Assembly: GCA_964593455.1 (NCBI GenBank)
Contig: CAZQHK010000004.1
Location: forward strand, 94,647 to 158,646
Source of the DNA: CAZQHK01 sp964593455
GTDB lineage: Bacteria; Muiribacteriota; CAYSPT01
Direction of reading: 5' to 3'
DNA: 64,000 nucleotides
Position numbers and translations under genes: made by a program
Notes under the pieces: generated by a model
What the model was told of the DNA's origin: nothing
What the model saw: only the letters and a program-made list of their open reading frames with translations
The model's database searches: none
In this document: one piece after another, positions 26,949 to 34,599 of the stretch
Layout: every line of letters starts with the position of its first letter
Numbering within the stretch: the first letter of the stretch is position 1

Positions 26949-26973
26949 GCCTCCGTCGCGAGGTTGCGGAGGC
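26949..26973 (-). promoter_or_regulatory. Hairpin sequestering the glycosyltransferase ribosome-binding site
   Basis: In the minus-strand mRNA, GCCTCCG (26973-26967) can pair with CGGAGGC (26955-26949) across an 11-nt loop. The second arm contains the GGAGG Shine-Dalgarno sequence, 9 nt before the ATG at 26939. The hairpin begins 10 nt after the recR stop codon. Confidence 0.5.
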
Positions 26974-26982
26974 GCCGGCGGG

Positions 26983-27600
26983 TTAAAGCGTGAGCCGTCC
27001 ATCAAACGCTCTCCCCAGGGTCAGTTGATCGGTGTACTCGATGTCGCCGCCGGCGGGGAGACCGGAAGCAAGCCGGGTAACTCTGGTAGGACTGCCGGAA
27101 AGCAAACGGGCGATATACAACACCGTAGTTTCGCCTTCAACGGATGGGCTGACAGCCAGTACAATTTCCCGCACTTCTTTTCCCGGCAAACATCGTTCAA
27201 GCAGGGATCCGATCGCCAGTTTTTCAGGGCCAAGACCGTCCAGAGGCGATATCAAGCCTCCCAGTACATGATACAGTCCCCGGTATCGGCCAGTCATCTC
27301 GATATTGACAACATCCTGGGGTTTTTCCACCACACAAAGGAGTGTGCTGTCGCGGCCAGGATCGGAACAGAACGGACAACCTGTTTCCTCTTCACAAAAA
27401 AACCAGCATACCCGGCAAAAAGAGACGTTACTTTTCAGTTCTTTGAGAGCCTCAGCCAAATAATCAACATCTTCTTCGTCCCAGGAAAGCAGTTTTAACG
27501 CGAGCTTAATGGCAGTTTTACGGCCTATAGTGGGCAGTTTAGACAGATGGTCAACCGCCCGTCTAAAACTGGGAGGATAGATGTTTTTTGAATACGGCAC
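26983..27600 (-). CDS. recR: Recombination mediator RecR
   Basis: 205 residues. An HhH region (LSKLPTIGRKTAIKLALKLL), the zinc-binding region with CRVCWFFCEEETGCPFC, and a Toprim domain (LLCVVEKPQDVVNIEMTGRY, then YHVLGGLISPLDGLGPEKLA) are in the standard order. RecR acts with RecF/RecO to load RecA at single-stranded gaps. It follows ybaB by 18 nt and dnaX, a very common gene order. Starts with GTG. Confidence 0.95.
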   Translation of the reverse strand: MPYSKNIYPPSFRRAVDHLSKLPTIGRKTAIKLALKLLSWDEEDVDYLAEALKELKSNVSFCRVCWFFCEEETGCPFCSDPGRDSTLLCVVEKPQDVVNIEMTGRYRGLYHVLGGLISPLDGLGPEKLAIGSLLERCLPGKEVREIVLAVSPSVEGETTVLYIARLLSGSPTRVTRLASGLPAGGDIEYTDQLTLGRAFDGRLTL

Positions 27601-27618
27601 CGGTAAAACTCATTATAC

Positions 27619-27990
27619 CTAAAATAAACCGGGAGGAAGCATACCGCCGGTCACTTGATTCAGCTCCTTGGTAGCCATCTCCTGAGATTTGGAGAGCGCA
27701 TCACGGACAGCACAGAGAACCATATCCGCTAGCATCTCCGCATCTTCTTCGCCTATTTCCGTTCCTTCAGGAAGGGATAAAAGATCGGGCAGTGCACCTG
27801 ATTCAATAGAAATGGACAAGACTTCCTGTTTTCCATTTGCTTTTACTTTGATGACACCACCACCGGCTGCTCCTTCCACTACCTTTGCCGCCAAACCTTC
27901 CTGCGCTTTCTGCAAATTTTCCTGAACCATACGGGCCTGCTTGAGAATATCCCCCATACCGCCCATACCACCAAATTTGCCCTTGCCCAT
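27619..27990 (-). CDS. ybaB: YbaB/EbfC nucleoid-associated protein
   Basis: 123 residues. Gly/Met-rich start (MGKGKFGGMGGMGDILKQAR) then the YbaB core (VVEGAAGGGVIKVKANGKQE, followed by LSISIESGA). The family forms dimers that bind DNA; it is nearly always in the dnaX-ybaB-recR unit, as here. A strong AAGGAGG precedes the start codon, and the gene begins 2 nt after the dnaX stop. Confidence 0.95.
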   Translation of the reverse strand: MGKGKFGGMGGMGDILKQARMVQENLQKAQEGLAAKVVEGAAGGGVIKVKANGKQEVLSISIESGALPDLLSLPEGTEIGEEDAEMLADMVLCAVRDALSKSQEMATKELNQVTGGMLPPGLF

Positions 27991-27992
27991 GA

Positions 27993-29801
27993 TTAGTCCT
28001 CCTTTATTCCAACAATCTTACCGCCAAATAATTTCTGTACTTTTTTCACTGTAGGATGGTCCAACAGGTCTTTTTCCATTGCGCCATCCTCCTGTCTTTC
28101 AGGTTCGCCTGCTTTTTTTGTCATGATTTCGGCCTCAACCCGGTAACTGTCACCAAGTATCTTTCCTACCATGTCTTCCAGAAGGAGCCTCTTGGAGTCG
28201 GTTTTAAGTTTCTCCACGTGAAACCGGTATTTATCCGGGAAATAGATATGCATCGTCTCACCAATTACTTTTTCTCCAACGGCTTCCTTTAAGAGCGCGT
28301 GGATCTGCATTTTATTGTTCGACTTGAGTTTGTCCATCAGCTGTGACAAAACAGAATTTTTTGCCCCCTCGGCGGCGGGAAAGGATACGGCTTCCGGCAC
28401 CGAAGGCGCCTGGTCATGAGACAACCTGAAAATTTCTTCTTCCGCACAGCTAACAGCGTCCTGAACACTTTCCCCTTCTTGTTCTTTTTCCGAGGACTGG
28501 CGAAGTTCTTTCGCTAATTCGACCGCTAATTCGGGGAGCGGCATTTTTTTACGACGTTGAACTTTTTCATCCGGGACTTCCAGCACCGGCTTTGATTTCT
28601 TTTTTACCGTTGCCTGTTCTTTCACGGCTGCCTTCCTGGATACCGGTTTTGGTTGGTCATAACTCTTTTTCTGATCACCTGTTTCCTGAAGAGGAACCTT
28701 ACTATCCAGAACCGGTGTCTTTTTTGCTTCGCCACGGCTGTTGATGAGTTCCATCAACATAAGATCAAGCGCAACCCCTTCTTCTTTCGTGAGACGCATG
28801 TCTCGGAGACAGTTGAACAACGATTCCATTATACCGGTCAATTCGGTAACCGATAGCGAAGTAGCGTCTTTCCGGTCATTTTCGTAGAATCCTTCCCGAT
28901 CAACACCCAGCCGTACACGGATCATCTTCCGAATATGCTCTGTCAGGGCGCCGACCAACTGATAAGGGTCTCGGCCGGCGGCCATGAGATTGTCCACCAT
29001 CTCTATGAGCCGGTCACGTTTGCCGTTGACAATGGATGACAGTATCTCTGAACATATTTCTTCCCGGACTGTGCCGAGAAGATCTTCCACGGTTTCGAGG
29101 GAGATCCGTTTAACCTCAAAAGACTCAACCTGGTCCATAAGACTGATGGCGTCCCGCATACCGCCTTCAGCTCCCCGGGCGATCAGCGACAGACACTCAT
29201 TGGAAACTTCGATATCCTCGGCGTCGGCGATCGTTTGCAGGCGGTTGACGATATCCGGTATACTGATCCGCTTAAAATCAAACTGTTGGCAGCGGGAAAG
29301 AATCGTCTCGAGAAACTTGTGAGGTTCCGTGGTAGCCAGTACAAAAACCACATGCTGAGGAGGTTCCTCCAGGGTTTTGAGGAAAGCGTGTGCCGCCGCT
29401 CCTCGAAGTTGATGCGCCTCATCGACGATGTAGACCTTGTATCGTCCTCGGGCCGGGGCGTACCGTACCTTTTCCCTGAGATCACGGATATCGTCGATGC
29501 TGCTGGTTGAAGCGGCGTCGATCTCAATGAGATCGATAAAGGCCCCTTCGTCGACAGCCCGGCAGTTATCACATCGACAACATGGCTCGCCATCTTTATG
29601 CGACAAACAATTCAACGCTTTACCCAGTAAGCGGGCGGCAGTGGTCTTCCCGGTGCCCCGGGGTCCGGAAAATAGGTAGGCATGGCTTACACGGCCAGTT
29701 TTGACAGCGTTCATAAGTGTTTTTTTTGCTACTGTTTGACCGACCAGTTCTGAAAATTTCCTGGGCCGGTATTTACGGTAAAGGCAAAGAGAAAGATCCA
29801 T
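27993..29801 (-). CDS. dnaX: DNA polymerase III subunit gamma/tau
   Basis: 602 residues from the ATG at 29801, chosen because MDLSLCLYRKYRPRKFSELV is the normal DnaX start; the frame extends further upstream but into the SRP RNA. AAA+ motifs: SGPRGTGKTTAARLLGKALN (Walker A), CDNCRAVDEG with neighbouring Cys as zinc site, YIVDEAHQL (Walker B), and a sensor-1 stretch (FVLATTEPHKFLETILSRCQ). Clamp-loader domain III then a long charged linker (about 385-500) and a C-terminal domain (tau-like). It loads the beta clamp. Located directly downstream of the SRP RNA gene. Confidence 0.95.
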   Translation of the reverse strand: MDLSLCLYRKYRPRKFSELVGQTVAKKTLMNAVKTGRVSHAYLFSGPRGTGKTTAARLLGKALNCLSHKDGEPCCRCDNCRAVDEGAFIDLIEIDAASTSSIDDIRDLREKVRYAPARGRYKVYIVDEAHQLRGAAAHAFLKTLEEPPQHVVFVLATTEPHKFLETILSRCQQFDFKRISIPDIVNRLQTIADAEDIEVSNECLSLIARGAEGGMRDAISLMDQVESFEVKRISLETVEDLLGTVREEICSEILSSIVNGKRDRLIEMVDNLMAAGRDPYQLVGALTEHIRKMIRVRLGVDREGFYENDRKDATSLSVTELTGIMESLFNCLRDMRLTKEEGVALDLMLMELINSRGEAKKTPVLDSKVPLQETGDQKKSYDQPKPVSRKAAVKEQATVKKKSKPVLEVPDEKVQRRKKMPLPELAVELAKELRQSSEKEQEGESVQDAVSCAEEEIFRLSHDQAPSVPEAVSFPAAEGAKNSVLSQLMDKLKSNNKMQIHALLKEAVGEKVIGETMHIYFPDKYRFHVEKLKTDSKRLLLEDMVGKILGDSYRVEAEIMTKKAGEPERQEDGAMEKDLLDHPTVKKVQKLFGGKIVGIKED

Positions 29802-29879
29802 TTCTACAATCCAAACCTTACTTTCCACGTTTCTTGCTCTGCTGCGCACCATGAGTTTTAACAAATAACGAGACAGCAA

Positions 29880-30145
29880 CCGTGCACCCAGTCCTGCTAA
29901 AGGACCCCCAGGCGATACCCGTAGTCCTGGCTCCAGCCAGGCACCCCTGCGGCACCCGAAGTAACTTGCTTACCGCTGCTTCCTCCCGGACCTGACGGGA
30001 TTCACAAGCCTCCGCCGCGCAGGACCCGGCCTTCAACACCCGAATCTCCGGGCCGGCCCTGAAAGACTTCATCTCAACTGGGAATTCAACCCCGCTAGAG
30101 CGGTTTGCGGGTTACAGGGCACCGCTAGCTCCCCACCTAGCACGG
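29880..30145 (-). ncRNA. ffs: Signal recognition particle RNA, large bacterial type
   Basis: The S-domain signature GTCAGGTCCGGGAGGAAGCA (minus strand, near 29997-29976) with the GNAR-type loop is unmistakable. Upstream on the same strand is an Alu-like domain with GTGCCCTGTAACCCGC near the 5' end. The 5' CCGTGC (30145-30140) pairs with the 3' GCACGG (29885-29880), giving a closed molecule of 266 nt. SRP RNA assembles with Ffh and targets nascent membrane proteins. The ends are estimated from the closing helix. It lies 24 nt after tRNA-Ser(GGA) and 78 nt before dnaX. Confidence 0.92.
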
Positions 30146-30169
30146 TCACTGCCATAGTTTTCACCAGCA

Positions 30170-30259
30170 CGGAGAGGGAGGGATTCGAACCCTCGGTACA
30201 GGTTTTGCCCGTACACTCGATTTCCAATCGAGCCCGTTCGGCCACTCCGGCACCTCTCC
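30170..30259 (-). tRNA. tRNA-Ser(GGA)
   Basis: 90 nt with a long variable arm. Acceptor arms GGAGAGG and CCTCTCC pair; the anticodon loop reads TTGGAAA (anticodon GGA) in a CTCGA/TCGAG stem; the T arm has GGTTCGAATCC. Discriminator G. The CCA end is not encoded. Confidence 0.95.
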
Positions 30260-30297
30260 TGAATATCAAACTCATTAACTTCACGTAAATTTAGCAA

Positions 30298-30390
30298 CGG
30301 AGAGAGAGGGATTCGAACCCCCGAGGCCGGGCTTAACCGGCCTACCCGATTTCGAATCGGGCGCGTTCAACCGGACTCCGCCATCTCTCC
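30298..30390 (-). tRNA. tRNA-Ser(CGA)
   Basis: 93 nt with a long variable arm. Acceptor GGAGAGA pairs with TCTCTCC; anticodon loop TTCGAAA (CGA) in a CCCGA/TCGGG stem; T loop GGTTCGAATCC. Discriminator G, CCA not encoded. The repeat copy 4 ends immediately upstream of its 5' end. Confidence 0.95.
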
Positions 30391-30490
30391 CACTTTCTAA
30401 ACTTCTTGCTTGAGGGTGGGACCACCCGGCTCACGCTACATCTCAATGTCCGCAATCACGTTTGGAGGAAAAACCAGCCTCCGCCCGGGT
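30391..30490 (-). repeat. Intergenic structured repeat, copy 4
   Basis: Full-length copy with the same blocks as copy 3: CTTCTTGCTTGAGGGTGGGA, CCACCCGGCTCACGCTACA, CTCAATGTCCGCAATCACG, TTTGGAGGAAAAACCAGCCT and CCGCCCGGGT. GGAGG and CCTCC inside it can form a small hairpin. It fills the space between the tadA stop and tRNA-Ser(CGA). Confidence 0.8.
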
Positions 30491-30522
30491 CCCCTTTCCA
30501 CTCTCACTTTCTATTTCCACTC

Positions 30523-30978
30523 TTACTTTGTTCTGAGCTCATGAAAAAACCGGTTTAACAACGCCCGGCATTCGTCTTCTAAAACACCTTCAACCACCTG
30601 TACCGTGTGGTTAAACCGTCCTCCACACAAAAGAAGATGGGTTATGCTGCGATCCCATCTCGTCTCAGGGGCTCCATATACCAGATCAGGAATCCGCGAT
30701 TCTATCATAGCCCCGGCGCACATGACACAGGGTTCCAATGTTACAAAAAGTGTCGTCCCCGTAAGCCGCCAACCTCCGGTGACAATGCATGCTTGCCGTA
30801 TTGCTTCACACTCGGCATGCGCCGTGGGATCAGAGCGTTCCCGGACCCGGTTGCTTCCCCGGGCGATGATCACTCCATCACGGACAATAACCGCCCCGAT
30901 AGGAACTTCCCCCCGGGAGAAGGCTGTTTCCGCTTCCCGGTAGGCTTCGCGCATGAAGGCTTCGTTAACGTTACTCAC
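30523..30978 (-). CDS. tadA: tRNA-specific adenosine deaminase
   Basis: 151 residues from the GTG at 30978 (an ATG at 30954 is the alternative; an upstream start would fall in the tRNA gene). Motifs: GEVPIGAVIVRDGVIIARG, PTAHAECEAI (catalytic HAE) and PCVMCAGAMI (zinc cysteines). TadA deaminates A34 to inosine in tRNA-Arg(ACG). That very tRNA is encoded 12 nt upstream in the same direction, and a promoter precedes the tRNAs, so enzyme and substrate should be on one transcript. Confidence 0.95.
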   Translation of the reverse strand: MSNVNEAFMREAYREAETAFSRGEVPIGAVIVRDGVIIARGSNRVRERSDPTAHAECEAIRQACIVTGGWRLTGTTLFVTLEPCVMCAGAMIESRIPDLVYGAPETRWDRSITHLLLCGGRFNHTVQVVEGVLEDECRALLNRFFHELRTK

Positions 30979-30990
30979 CGTTTTGTCCAG

Positions 30991-31064
30991 CACGCCTGAG
31001 AGGATTCGAACCTCCAACCCTCGGATCCGTAGTCCGATACTCTGTCCAGTTGAGCTACAGGCGC
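30991..31064 (-). tRNA. tRNA-Arg(ACG)
   Basis: 74 nt. Acceptor GCGCCTG pairs with CAGGCGT (a G-U at the first pair); anticodon loop CTACGGA (anticodon ACG) in a TCGGA/TCCGA stem; T loop TTCGAAT. CCA not encoded. Substrate of the TadA encoded next. Confidence 0.95.
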
Positions 31065-31086
31065 ACGTTTCCTAAAAAAATTATAG

Positions 31087-31178
31087 CGGAGAGAGTGGGA
31101 TTCGAACCCACGGTGGAAGTTTGTGCCCCCACACTCGCTTAGCAGGCGAGCGCCTTCAGCCAACTCGGCCATCTCTCC
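31087..31178 (-). tRNA. tRNA-Ser(GCT)
   Basis: 92 nt with a long variable arm. Acceptor GGAGAGA pairs with TCTCTCC; anticodon loop CTGCTAA (GCT) in a CTCGC/GCGAG stem; T loop GGTTCGAATCC. Discriminator G, CCA not encoded. First of the tRNA-tRNA-tadA unit. Confidence 0.95.
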
Positions 31179-31206
31179 TCAAACCTAGCTACTGCCAAGC
31201 CATTCG

Positions 31207-31235
31207 AGTATAGCAAAGCATATCTGAGGTGTCAA
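31207..31235 (-). promoter_or_regulatory. Sigma-70-type promoter of the tRNA-Ser/tRNA-Arg/tadA unit
   Basis: Minus-strand TTGACA (31235-31230), 17-nt spacer, TATACT (31212-31207). Predicted start near 31200, about 22 nt before tRNA-Ser(GCT). Confidence 0.8.
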
Positions 31236-31249
31236 CTACCGAGATTTGG

Positions 31250-31411
31250 CTACAAATCAAGCGGCTGGTTGCGCTTAAACATCAGGGGAGCCAGGTAGGC
31301 GGCCAGCGGTCGGTAGATTGTTCCCTGTTCCGCGTAGAAGTTGGGGAAAGCACCTTCGTTAGAGTGGTAATGGCAAATCCCGATTTTTGCAGATTCAGGA
31401 AACTGTTCCAT
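31250..31411 (-). CDS. Short ORF of unknown function, possibly a gene remnant
   Basis: 53 residues (MEQFPESAKIGICHYHSNEG then AFPNFYAEQGTIYRPLAAYL). The ATG at 31411 follows a purine-rich GGGGAAA at about 9 nt. The composition is protein-like and its frame is open back into the end of the upstream TMTC-like gene, so it may be the tail of a decayed gene. It ends 14 nt before the tRNA promoter. I do not recognise it. Confidence 0.4.
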   Translation of the reverse strand: MEQFPESAKIGICHYHSNEGAFPNFYAEQGTIYRPLAAYLAPLMFKRNQPLDL

Positions 31412-31439
31412 CTTGTCGGTTTCCCCGGATCCGGCCGGT

Positions 31440-33104
31440 TTATTTTGCCGGGGAAAAGAATTCCGGAAACGTTTTCCTAACCGTATTGAAGGTGATCGCT
31501 TTCCCAATCTCAACCCGTGTCATCAACTTTCGGCACCGGGCAGCCAGTTCCGGTTTTTCCAGCGAGGTAAAGATTGCAAGCATCGTCTGATAACTGTAGA
31601 TGAATGTCGGATCAATTTCCAGCGCCCTGAACAATTCCTGTAGGCTCTCGTTCACCATGCCCTGCTTCGCGTATATCTGAGCCAGATTGTGGTGACTCTG
31701 AGCATACGTATCATTTAATTCGATGGCTCGACGGTAGTGAACAATCGCGTCCTTCAACTTTTCCCGTTCCTCATACTCCATGGCCAGGTTGTTGTGCATC
31801 CGGGCTGAGGTTTCGTTGTAGACAAGCTCGTGTTCATAAAAACGGGCTATATCAGACCAATCAGCATTTCTAAAAGCCGTCCGTACTCCAAGCAGCAGCA
31901 AAATGATACCCAGCACGATAAATGTATTTTCCCACTGTATCTTTTTCGCCGACCACTCGCAGAATACCGCCGCCAGCATGGCCAGGCCAACTGATGGGAG
32001 ATAGAGCCAGTGGTCCAAATACATAGCATTGAGCGGAACCACCCCCGATACCGGCAGCAAACATATGTATACCCAACTCCAGGCAAAAAAGACATACTTC
32101 CTGCCTTGTAACGAACGCCAGGCGGTAACGGCTGCCACGATGAGAATACCAAATCCCGCCATTCCTTTTATATCAAAGATATTCAGGTAGGCCTCATATG
32201 GTTTCTCGAAAAACATGTGGAGCGGAGCCAGCAGCATCCCGGCGTACTCCGCCACCGAATGCACAAAAGTAATTGCCCTCACCAGCAAGGAACTGGTATA
32301 GACATTGTCCGCGCCGGTCAACCCGAAGTTACCGGTAAAATTGAGCACAGTGAACCGAAAAACCACGTATCCAATACATAACAAACCTGTCAGTCCGCTC
32401 ATAAGAACAGCTTTTTTCTTTTCGTCGACGGTATACGCGTTCCACCGGATCACGGTGTGAAGCACCAGCAGAGCAACAACTATGCTGGCAGTCTCTTTCG
32501 AAAACAAAGCGGCCACAAAACAAAGCAGCGCTACCGCTAGCAAACCGTTCTTTTTACGTTGAAAAGCCGTTATATAAGCTAGAAAACCAAGCAAAATAAA
32601 AACCAGACAAAGCGGATCACTGGCGCCTGAAATATACGCTACCGCCTCTACCTGCACCGGATGAACCAGGAATAGAGAAGCCCCTGCCAGACTTGCGCCG
32701 TGAAAACATCCTAACAGGACCAGTAATCGGTACAACAAACAACTGTTTATGATATGAATCAACACCAGTACCAGGTGATGCGGCCAGGGCTTCATGCCAA
32801 ACAAAAGATTGACGGCTGCGTGCAGGAGCGACTGCATGGGACGGTAAAAATTACCTTTGATAAAAGCCCCGTCGGTGGTGCTTCTGGTGAACATTTCAGG
32901 GATATGGTTAAACGACTGAACATACCGGTTCTTGACGATAAAATGTTCGTCATCGAAAAGAAACGGGCCGCAGAAAATGACCTGACTATACAGAAGAAGT
33001 CCCGCCAAAAGAAGCCCGGGGAAAACATATCGCCCTTGAAAGACCGGGCCTTTATCGGGCTTTAGGGACGAAGCCCGCCTGTGTTTTCTTCCTTTTTTAA
33101 CCAA
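31440..33104 (-). CDS. Polytopic membrane protein with C-terminal TPRs (TMTC/DUF1736-like)
   Basis: 554 residues. A basic start is followed by about ten membrane segments (first YVFPGLLLAGLLLYSQVIFC) and a first loop with FDDEHFIVKNRYVQ, which resembles the DD-containing loop of GT-C glycosyltransferases. SLFLVHPVQVEAVAYISGAS and CLLPVSGVVPLNAMYLDHWL match the TMTC/PMT-like family. From about residue 425 there are TPRs (ARMHNNLAMEYEEREKLKDA, SHHNLAQIYAKQGMVNESLQ). Relatives transfer sugars, mannose for example, to extracytoplasmic proteins; the acceptor here is unknown. Confidence 0.75.
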   Translation of the reverse strand: MVKKGRKHRRASSLKPDKGPVFQGRYVFPGLLLAGLLLYSQVIFCGPFLFDDEHFIVKNRYVQSFNHIPEMFTRSTTDGAFIKGNFYRPMQSLLHAAVNLLFGMKPWPHHLVLVLIHIINSCLLYRLLVLLGCFHGASLAGASLFLVHPVQVEAVAYISGASDPLCLVFILLGFLAYITAFQRKKNGLLAVALLCFVAALFSKETASIVVALLVLHTVIRWNAYTVDEKKKAVLMSGLTGLLCIGYVVFRFTVLNFTGNFGLTGADNVYTSSLLVRAITFVHSVAEYAGMLLAPLHMFFEKPYEAYLNIFDIKGMAGFGILIVAAVTAWRSLQGRKYVFFAWSWVYICLLPVSGVVPLNAMYLDHWLYLPSVGLAMLAAVFCEWSAKKIQWENTFIVLGIILLLLGVRTAFRNADWSDIARFYEHELVYNETSARMHNNLAMEYEEREKLKDAIVHYRRAIELNDTYAQSHHNLAQIYAKQGMVNESLQELFRALEIDPTFIYSYQTMLAIFTSLEKPELAARCRKLMTRVEIGKAITFNTVRKTFPEFFSPAK

Positions 33105-33176
33105 TTATCCATTCTCTCCTGCTTGCTTGCACCTCATTGTATAGCAAAGTAACTCATTATCTCAAAGAGAGATAGT

Positions 33177-33205
33177 TTGACACTCGCTTTAGGTAGAAGT
33201 AAAAT
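33177..33205 (+). promoter_or_regulatory. Sigma-70-type promoter for the tag/ygbA transcript
   Basis: TTGACA (33177-33182), 17-nt spacer, TAAAAT (33200-33205). Predicted start near 33212, leaving a leader of about 95 nt before the ATG at 33308. Confidence 0.75.
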
Positions 33206-33307
33206 CTCCGTGAGAGTAATAAGCTAAAGGAGAAGATCATGCTACCTCACTCTTCAAAAATCAAGAAAGAATCAAGAAAAACAGGCATAGAGTAGAGAGA
33301 TACAATT

Positions 33308-33577
33308 ATGACAGCGAAATGCGATATTATAGATGAAGTTCCTGATTTAGACCGTGTTATCCGGCTGATTCCCTTTCGCCATACGAAAAACGTTGCCTTT
33401 GATATCGTACCAATGAACCTGCTGCCCAGAATCAGTGCCGTCGATAGAGTTATCCATGGAAGTGGCGCGATATCACCAGGCCTGATCGGTGATGTAGAAC
33501 GGCCCTGGTATATGCATCCTTACCAGGATGACAATCTCACTGTTCTCCATGGTATTCGACATCAGAACAAATTTTAA
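33308..33577 (+). CDS. Short, possibly truncated cupin-like protein
   Basis: 89 residues. The C-terminal half (GDVERPWYMHPYQDDNLTVL then HGIRH) looks like the first metal-binding motif of a cupin fold, and the protein stops just after it, so it may be the N-terminal remnant of a longer protein. The following tag gene begins 23 nt on. The coding-like composition and a promoter upstream support expression. I am not sure of the family. Confidence 0.4.
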   Translation: MTAKCDIIDEVPDLDRVIRLIPFRHTKNVAFDIVPMNLLPRISAVDRVIHGSGAISPGLIGDVERPWYMHPYQDDNLTVLHGIRHQNKF

Positions 33578-33600
33578 TAGATATGACTGTTAAGGTAAAA

Positions 33601-34188
33601 ATGGAAAAACGTTGCCGGTGCCCCTGGGTTGATCTCAAAAAACCTGATTATGTCGATTATCACGATAGAGAGTGGGGAGTCCCCGTACATGATGATCGAC
33701 TGTGGTTTGAATTTCTCACCCTTGAATCAGCTCAAGCCGGCTTGAGCTGGTACACCGTACTCAGAAAACGGGAAAACTATCGAATAGCCTTTGATGGATT
33801 CAATCCGGAAATAGTCGCCGGATATGACGATAGGAAGATACAACAACTTCTGGGAAATCCAGGAATTATCCGTAACCGCTTGAAAGTGCGTGCCGCCGTC
33901 AACAATGCTCAAAAGTTTATCGAAATCCAGGAAGAATTCGGTAGTTTCGATGTGTACATATGGCGTTTTGTCGGCGGCCGACCGATAGTCAATGATATAA
34001 AAACCATACGTGATTACCCGACCAGCTCACCACTATCAGACGCCTTGAGCAAAGACCTGCGTCAAAGGGGTTTTAAATTCGTCGGGACCACTATTTGCTA
34101 CGCTCATATGCAGGCTACGGGAATGGTCAACGACCACACCATCGACTGCTTCCGCAGGCAGGAAATCATCGACCTGAATTCTACCTGA
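33601..34188 (+). CDS. tag: DNA-3-methyladenine glycosylase I
   Basis: 195 residues from the ATG at 33601, chosen because RCPWVDLKKPDYVDYHDREW is the usual start of Tag and an AAGG stands 5 nt before it. Other motifs: EWGVPVHDDRLWFEFLTLES, QAGLSWYTVLRKR, and C-terminal CYAHMQATGMVNDHTIDCF, which supplies the zinc His and Cys ligands. Tag removes 3-methyladenine from alkylated DNA. It lies between a short cupin-like ORF and a YgbA-family gene on the same transcript. Confidence 0.95.
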   Translation: MEKRCRCPWVDLKKPDYVDYHDREWGVPVHDDRLWFEFLTLESAQAGLSWYTVLRKRENYRIAFDGFNPEIVAGYDDRKIQQLLGNPGIIRNRLKVRAAVNNAQKFIEIQEEFGSFDVYIWRFVGGRPIVNDIKTIRDYPTSSPLSDALSKDLRQRGFKFVGTTICYAHMQATGMVNDHTIDCFRRQEIIDLNST

Positions 34189-34229
34189 AGCCAACTGACA
34201 TATTGCGTATACTGATCGGTGGATACATA

Positions 34230-34541
34230 ATGGACCAACCTGGTTTCAAGTCGCGAGCTATTGAAGCGGAATATGAAACAGTTGAAGCAATGATTCAACT
34301 GTATTGCGAGAAGAAACATATCGAAAACATCGGGTTATGCGAAGAATGCCGGAATTTATTGGAGTATGCGGGAGAGAGGCTGGATAAATGTCCGCGCCGT
34401 GAAAACAAAATACCTTGCAGCCAATGTAATATCCATTGTTACAGCACGGAATATAGAGAAAAAATAAGAGACGTGATGAAGTTTTCCGGTCCCAAGAATG
34501 CTCATTCGACATCCGTTGAAGGCTTTGAAACACATACTTGA
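34230..34541 (+). CDS. YgbA family (nitrous-oxide-stimulated promoter) cysteine-rich protein
   Basis: 103 residues from the ATG at 34230. The family pattern is clear: MIQLYCEKKH, LCEECRNLLEYAGERLDKCP, IPCSQCNIHCYSTEYREKIR and VMKFSGPKN. E. coli YgbA responds to nitric oxide through NsrR; its role is uncertain, and the paired cysteines suggest metal or cluster binding. It ends 58 nt from the convergent oxidoreductase gene. Confidence 0.9.
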   Translation: MDQPGFKSRAIEAEYETVEAMIQLYCEKKHIENIGLCEECRNLLEYAGERLDKCPRRENKIPCSQCNIHCYSTEYREKIRDVMKFSGPKNAHSTSVEGFETHT

Positions 34542-34599
34542 CAAACACAACTCCCGCTGCTGAAACAACAAGGAGTAGTATCCTTTACCGGGTTTTAGT

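Noticed and set aside
30061..30290. Two short overlapping ORFs across 30069-30297
   Set aside because: They lie within the SRP RNA 5' domain and tRNA-Ser(GGA), both of which are well supported.
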